A DNA stretch of 9,300 nt, from positions 1-9,300 of the forward strand of contig JAPKBY010000041.1 of assembly GCA_028823185.1 (NCBI GenBank), given 5' to 3'. Positions 6,624 through 9,300 of this stretch are shown piece after piece. The position numbers were made by a program, and so were the translations under genes. The DNA comes from Planctomycetota bacterium (GTDB lineage: Bacteria > Planctomycetota > UBA1135 > GCA-002686595). Below the pieces are notes generated by a model that ran no database searches, was not told the DNA's origin, and saw only the letters and a program-made list of their open reading frames with translations. Every line of letters begins with the position of its first letter. Position 1 is the first letter of the stretch.

Positions 6624-6647
6624 TCGAGGGAGCGATTTCTCCCTCGA
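6624..6647. terminator. Strong hairpin in the gap between rnpB and the NUDIX gene
   Basis: TCGAGGGAG (6624-6632) and CTCCCTCGA (6639-6647) form a perfect 9-bp stem with a 6-base loop. It lies about 120 bases downstream of the rnpB 3' end and about 140 bases upstream of the NUDIX start, both on the minus strand. No T tract follows in either direction, so it may be a processing barrier, factor-assisted terminator or leader structure. The rest of 6486-6765 shows no gene; it holds only short dyads, GTAGA/TCTAC (6652-6662) and TAGTG/CACTA/TAGTG (6701-6724). Confidence 0.4.
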
Positions 6648-6765
6648 TGGAGTAGATTCTACGCTAGATCGCCAAATCGTCAAGATCCGGTGTGTCTGAA
6701 TAGTGTTTGCCACTAGATGTAGTGGTGAACAGACGCCGACTATGACGATAAGGGTAGTTTGAAGT

Positions 6766-7145
6766 GGACGTGAGAGGCCTTGTAAGCCGGATCTTGTACC
6801 CCCTCGCGGGGGTGACGATCATTTCTCTTAGGATCGGCCTCGCGGCCGGCCTCAAACGACCTACCCGGAGGGCCTTGGCGCGGGTCGTCGCCTACCCTCC
6901 CTATTTGGTCTTTCTCCGAGTGGGGTTTGCCCTGCCAGCCCTGTCACCAGGACTGCGGTGCGCTCTTACCGCACCATTTCAACCTTACCAGCAGGGAAAC
7001 GAGTCTCTCTGCTGGCGGTATATTTTCTGTGGCACTTTCCCTGACCTCACGGCCGGTTGCCGTTAACAACCACTCTGACCCGAGGAGTCCGGACTTTCCT
7101 CACGCTGGATAAACCACCGTGCGATCGCCTCGGCCTCTCACGTCC
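6766..7145 (-). ncRNA. rnpB: RNase P RNA (bacterial type A), complete
   Basis: This is the catalytic RNA that matures tRNA 5' ends together with the RnpA protein. Read on the minus strand, its 5' end GGACGTGAGAGGCC (7145-7132) is perfectly complementary to its 3' end (6779-6766), giving a 14-bp P1 helix that fixes both ends and a length of 380 bases. Conserved core blocks appear in order: GAGGAAAGTCCGGACTCC (near 7103-7086), AGGGAAAGTGCCACAGAAA (near 7046-7028), GGTAAGGTTGAAATGGTGCG with GGTAAGAGCGCACC after it (near 6990-6957), and GGAGAAAGACCAAATAGGG (near 6921-6903), then the 3' 'GATCCGGCTTACA' that pairs to form P4/P1-proximal structure. Several spurious open frames cross it; none is a gene. 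Confidence 0.97.
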
Positions 7146-7151
7146 GCAATG

Positions 7152-7160
7152 ATGGTATCA
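7152..7160 (-). promoter_or_regulatory. Putative extended -10 of rnpB
   Basis: On the minus strand TGATACCAT (7160-7152) is TGn plus TACCAT, matching 4 of 6 TATAAT positions. The hexamer sits at -12 to -7 relative to the P1-defined 5' end of the RNA at 7145. No -35 box is evident, as is common for extended -10 promoters. Confidence 0.5.
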
Positions 7161-7204
7161 CTTCTAGCGCCCACGCGCCGGGAGCTAGACCAGAGCCTCC
7201 TCAG

Positions 7205-7210
7205 TACCCT
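7205..7210 (+). promoter_or_regulatory. Possible -10 placing transcription start at the vWA gene ATG
   Basis: TACCCT (7205-7210) has the TANNNT form and ends six bases before ATG 7217. RNA could therefore start on the start codon and be leaderless. No Shine-Dalgarno sequence precedes ATG 7217 or ATG 7223, which agrees with that idea. The evidence is positional only. Confidence 0.3.
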
Positions 7211-7216
7211 ATTTTT

Positions 7217-9214
7217 ATGAACATGAGACACCTCACAGCTCTCCTCTTGTGCGTCTATGCCTGCACCTCGTTCTGTGATCGAGGCCTCGCAGCGAGCTGG
7301 GATGATGAATTCGAGCGGGTGAGGCATGACTTTGAGACAGCCGCGGTAACGGGGACACTCGCCGAGCAAAGGGCAGCGCTCGCGAAGTTGGTGGCGAGCA
7401 CAGACAAAGAGGCTGTCACGGTCATCTCGCGTGAATTCGCCCGCGTCGCCACGAAGCTTCGTGAGGCAAAGGACGAGACGGTCCGCGTCAGGTATCAACT
7501 CGACCGTAAACGCCTCTTGCTCGCGACCCTGAAGAAGCGCGCGGAGCGCGATGAGAGCCTCGCCGACAGCGTCGCTCATCAAGCTGATCTAACGAGCGTG
7601 CTTGAGAGAGAGCTTCAGAAGCAGATCAAGACGAAGGAGGAGCTGTCTCCTTGGATCCAATCCTTAGGTGAGGGCTCTGTCGAGCTATTTACCGCGCTCG
7701 GATCTAAGGCCAAATCCGCACGCAAAGGGCTGTGGGAGGTGGCTCTAGAGTCTGAGTCCTTAGAGGACCGGCTGGCTGCGGTTGAGATGTTGGCATTTGT
7801 CGGCGCTGAAGGCGCCGCTCTAGACATGCAGAAGCTCATCGCAGGCTTAGGTAAGGAGCGCTCCGTTCTTCGTCGCAAGCTGCCGAAGCTGCTCGTTGAT
7901 GTGCGCAAGATGGAGGCGCGCATGCAGAAGGAGCAGGAGCAGAACGGCGGCGGGATGTCTCAAGGGACGATGCAGCAGTACAACCGCGCCAAAGGCGAGG
8001 CCGTCGTCGTGCAGCGCGCAGTCGTCTCGTTGGCGCAGATCATGGAAGCTTGCGTTGACGCCGGCGGGCGAGCGCTCGCGCGCGAGGAGGGCCTCCTGCT
8101 CGAGCGCGCGCTTGTTGCGCTCTTGCGTGCCCAAAAGAAGGCGAAGGGGGACGCGCGCCTGCGCACTCTGGAGATGATCGCCAGGGCAGAGAGTCTTACG
8201 GTCAGGGCTGCGCTCAGGGACCTCTTAGAGCGAGAGAAAGACCCGACGGTGAAAGGGAAGCTGATCTCAGCGCTCGCGGCGGTGAATGATGTCGAGCTGA
8301 GCGGCTGGTTGCTTGAGGGCGCGCTCGTCGATCAGAGCTGGCAAGTGCGCAGTCGAGCTATGCACGCGCTCGCTACCCTGAGGAATCGGGAGGCGATCCC
8401 TGTGCTGATCGCGCTCTTAGAGACGGTCGAAGGCCGTGAGCGGACAGATTGCGGAGAGGCTCTAGAATCACTCACCGGGATGGACTTCCATGGGAACACC
8501 GAGCTCTGGAAGCGTTGGTGGAGTGAGAATGAGGACGACTTTCTTGTGCCGGAGCTCCCGGAGGAGACAGACGCGAGCGATGCCGCAGAGGAGTCAATTG
8601 GAGTCACATTCTTCGGGATTCGCACAGACAGCAGCCGTGTCCTCTTTGTTTTAGATCTATCCGGTTCGATGAACTTTGCGATGGTGCCGAGAGACAACCC
8701 TGATGATGACGCAGGGAGGCCCTTTGATCTGCCGCAGGGAGATGAGCCTTCACGGCTAGCCGTCGCGAAGACTGAGCTATTGCGAGCGCTCAGCGGGATT
8801 GAGGAGGGCTCTGTCTTTAACCTCGTCATGTATGCGAGCGACGTCTGGACTTGGAAAGATGACCTCGTAGAGATGGAAGAGCAGACGCGCCCGCTGGTCG
8901 CTGCCTATCTAAAGAACTTGGAGGCTGTCGGGGCGACGAATCTCTACAGCGCGCTTGAGGTGGCGCTTGACCTGGCAGGAGCTGACGCAGACGAGAAGTG
9001 GGAAGAGCCAGAGATAGACACGATCTTCGTCCTCAGTGATGGCCGCCCGTCGGTGGGCCTTAGCACAGACCCAGATGAGATCCTCGCTCTGGTGAAGGAG
9101 CGAAACGAGGCTGCTGGCATCACGATTCACACGATCGGGCTCTCAGGCGCTCAGGACGCCTACCTATTGCGCAGCCTTGCCGAGCAAAACGGTGGGACCT
9201 ACGCTGCTCGATAG
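7217..9214 (+). CDS. Secreted HEAT-repeat / von Willebrand factor A domain protein
   Basis: A probable exported metal-dependent adhesion or scaffold protein of 665 residues. The N-terminus (MNMRHLTALLLCVYACTSF) is a signal peptide, with likely cleavage near Ala25/26 (GLAAS); Cys16 in VYAC is a weak lipobox alternative. ATG 7223 is an alternative start. Charged, coiled-coil-prone helices occupy roughly residues 75-135 and 205-260. HEAT-like repeats run about 310-415 and end in an LTGMDFHGNTELWKRWW segment typical of such proteins in Planctomycetota. The vWA domain begins near 470 and has a complete MIDAS: DLSGS (480-484), Thr574 in GATN, and Asp608 in LSDG. It ends with LAEQNGGTYAAR, a normal vWA finish. 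Divalent metal binding is therefore expected. It is divergent from rnpB, and the next gene starts 33 bases later. Domain calls are firm; the biological partner is unknown. Confidence 0.92.
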   Translation: MNMRHLTALLLCVYACTSFCDRGLAASWDDEFERVRHDFETAAVTGTLAEQRAALAKLVASTDKEAVTVISREFARVATKLREAKDETVRVRYQLDRKRLLLATLKKRAERDESLADSVAHQADLTSVLERELQKQIKTKEELSPWIQSLGEGSVELFTALGSKAKSARKGLWEVALESESLEDRLAAVEMLAFVGAEGAALDMQKLIAGLGKERSVLRRKLPKLLVDVRKMEARMQKEQEQNGGGMSQGTMQQYNRAKGEAVVVQRAVVSLAQIMEACVDAGGRALAREEGLLLERALVALLRAQKKAKGDARLRTLEMIARAESLTVRAALRDLLEREKDPTVKGKLISALAAVNDVELSGWLLEGALVDQSWQVRSRAMHALATLRNREAIPVLIALLETVEGRERTDCGEALESLTGMDFHGNTELWKRWWSENEDDFLVPELPEETDASDAAEESIGVTFFGIRTDSSRVLFVLDLSGSMNFAMVPRDNPDDDAGRPFDLPQGDEPSRLAVAKTELLRALSGIEEGSVFNLVMYASDVWTWKDDLVEMEEQTRPLVAAYLKNLEAVGATNLYSALEVALDLAGADADEKWEEPEIDTIFVLSDGRPSVGLSTDPDEILALVKERNEAAGITIHTIGLSGAQDAYLLRSLAEQNGGTYAAR

Positions 9215-9247
9215 AAATGAGGCGCACAGAGAAAACAGAGAGGAATT

Positions 9248-9300
9248 ATGACTGAGCTAGAGTCATTCGCGACTTACCTAGAGCTTCGAGAGTCAGAGGA
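9248..9300 (+). CDS. Start of an unidentified gene (3' part outside window)
   Basis: ATG 9248 is preceded by GAGAGGA (9238-9244), the best Shine-Dalgarno match in the window. The frame stays open to the window edge and encodes MTELESFATYLELRESE. Spacing of 33 bases to the vWA gene suggests cotranscription. Too little is visible to suggest a function. A 12-codon frame from ATG 9217 is not considered real. Confidence 0.6.
   Translation, partial: MTELESFATYLELRESE

Noticed and set aside
1791..6633. Exact 10-base repeat TCGAGGGAGC at 1791 and 6624
   Set aside because: Short, with unrelated contexts; only the second copy is part of an inverted repeat. Coincidence is the simplest explanation.
6764..7112. 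Plus-strand open frames within rnpB
   Set aside because: They are explained by the RNase P RNA on the minus strand, which has all conserved core blocks and a perfect P1 helix.
7100..7582. A 160-codon minus-strand open frame across the rnpB 5' end and the start of the vWA gene
   Set aside because: It overlaps a secure structured RNA and the antisense of a secure signal-peptide gene; its composition looks like an antisense shadow.

Overview
The window looks like chromosomal DNA from a fairly GC-rich, Gram-negative-type bacterium. Three things suggest Planctomycetota or a similar lineage: a secreted HEAT plus von Willebrand A protein with an 'LTG..F....W..WW' segment closing its HEAT block, an M1 peptidase lipoprotein with an appended HEAT-like tail, and few strong Shine-Dalgarno sites. 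This assignment is a guess; Myxococcota is an alternative. No mobile elements, CRISPR arrays or tRNAs were found.

Layout. 1-927 (+) is the 3' part of a predicted HExxH zinc metalloprotease gene. It converges on an unrecognised gene at 944-1747 (-). That gene diverges from the next operon across a short gap holding a symmetric, possibly bidirectional -10 element. The operon at 1827-5351 (+) contains an M1 aminopeptidase lipoprotein, a COQ7/ferritin-like protein with decayed metal sites, and an AhpD-like protein whose reading frame is interrupted by one in-frame TGA. A two-gene minus-strand operon follows: a NUDIX hydrolase (6485-5853) and a 77-residue small protein (5835-5602). A possible decayed reading frame lies downstream of it. 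Next is a complete type A RNase P RNA gene, rnpB (7145-6766, -). A 665-residue secreted HEAT/vWA protein (7217-9214, +) is transcribed divergently from rnpB, and the start of another gene (9248 on) follows in the same direction.

The main discovery is the AhpD-like gene at 4767-5351. The TGA at 5010-5012 falls on the second cysteine of the CxxC active site. The frame is identical on both sides, and family-like sequence continues across it. The expected E-x11-C-x2-U-x3-H spacing is exact. A perfect 6-bp hairpin with a G in the second loop position follows at a distance suited to a bacterial SECIS element. I read it as one 194-residue selenoprotein (CHYU) that conventional gene calling would split into two hypothetical fragments. 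It sits 13 bases after the COQ7-like gene, which suggests a small thiol/peroxide or redox cassette, though the substrate is unknown. The selenocysteine machinery (selA, selB, selC, selD) is not in the window.
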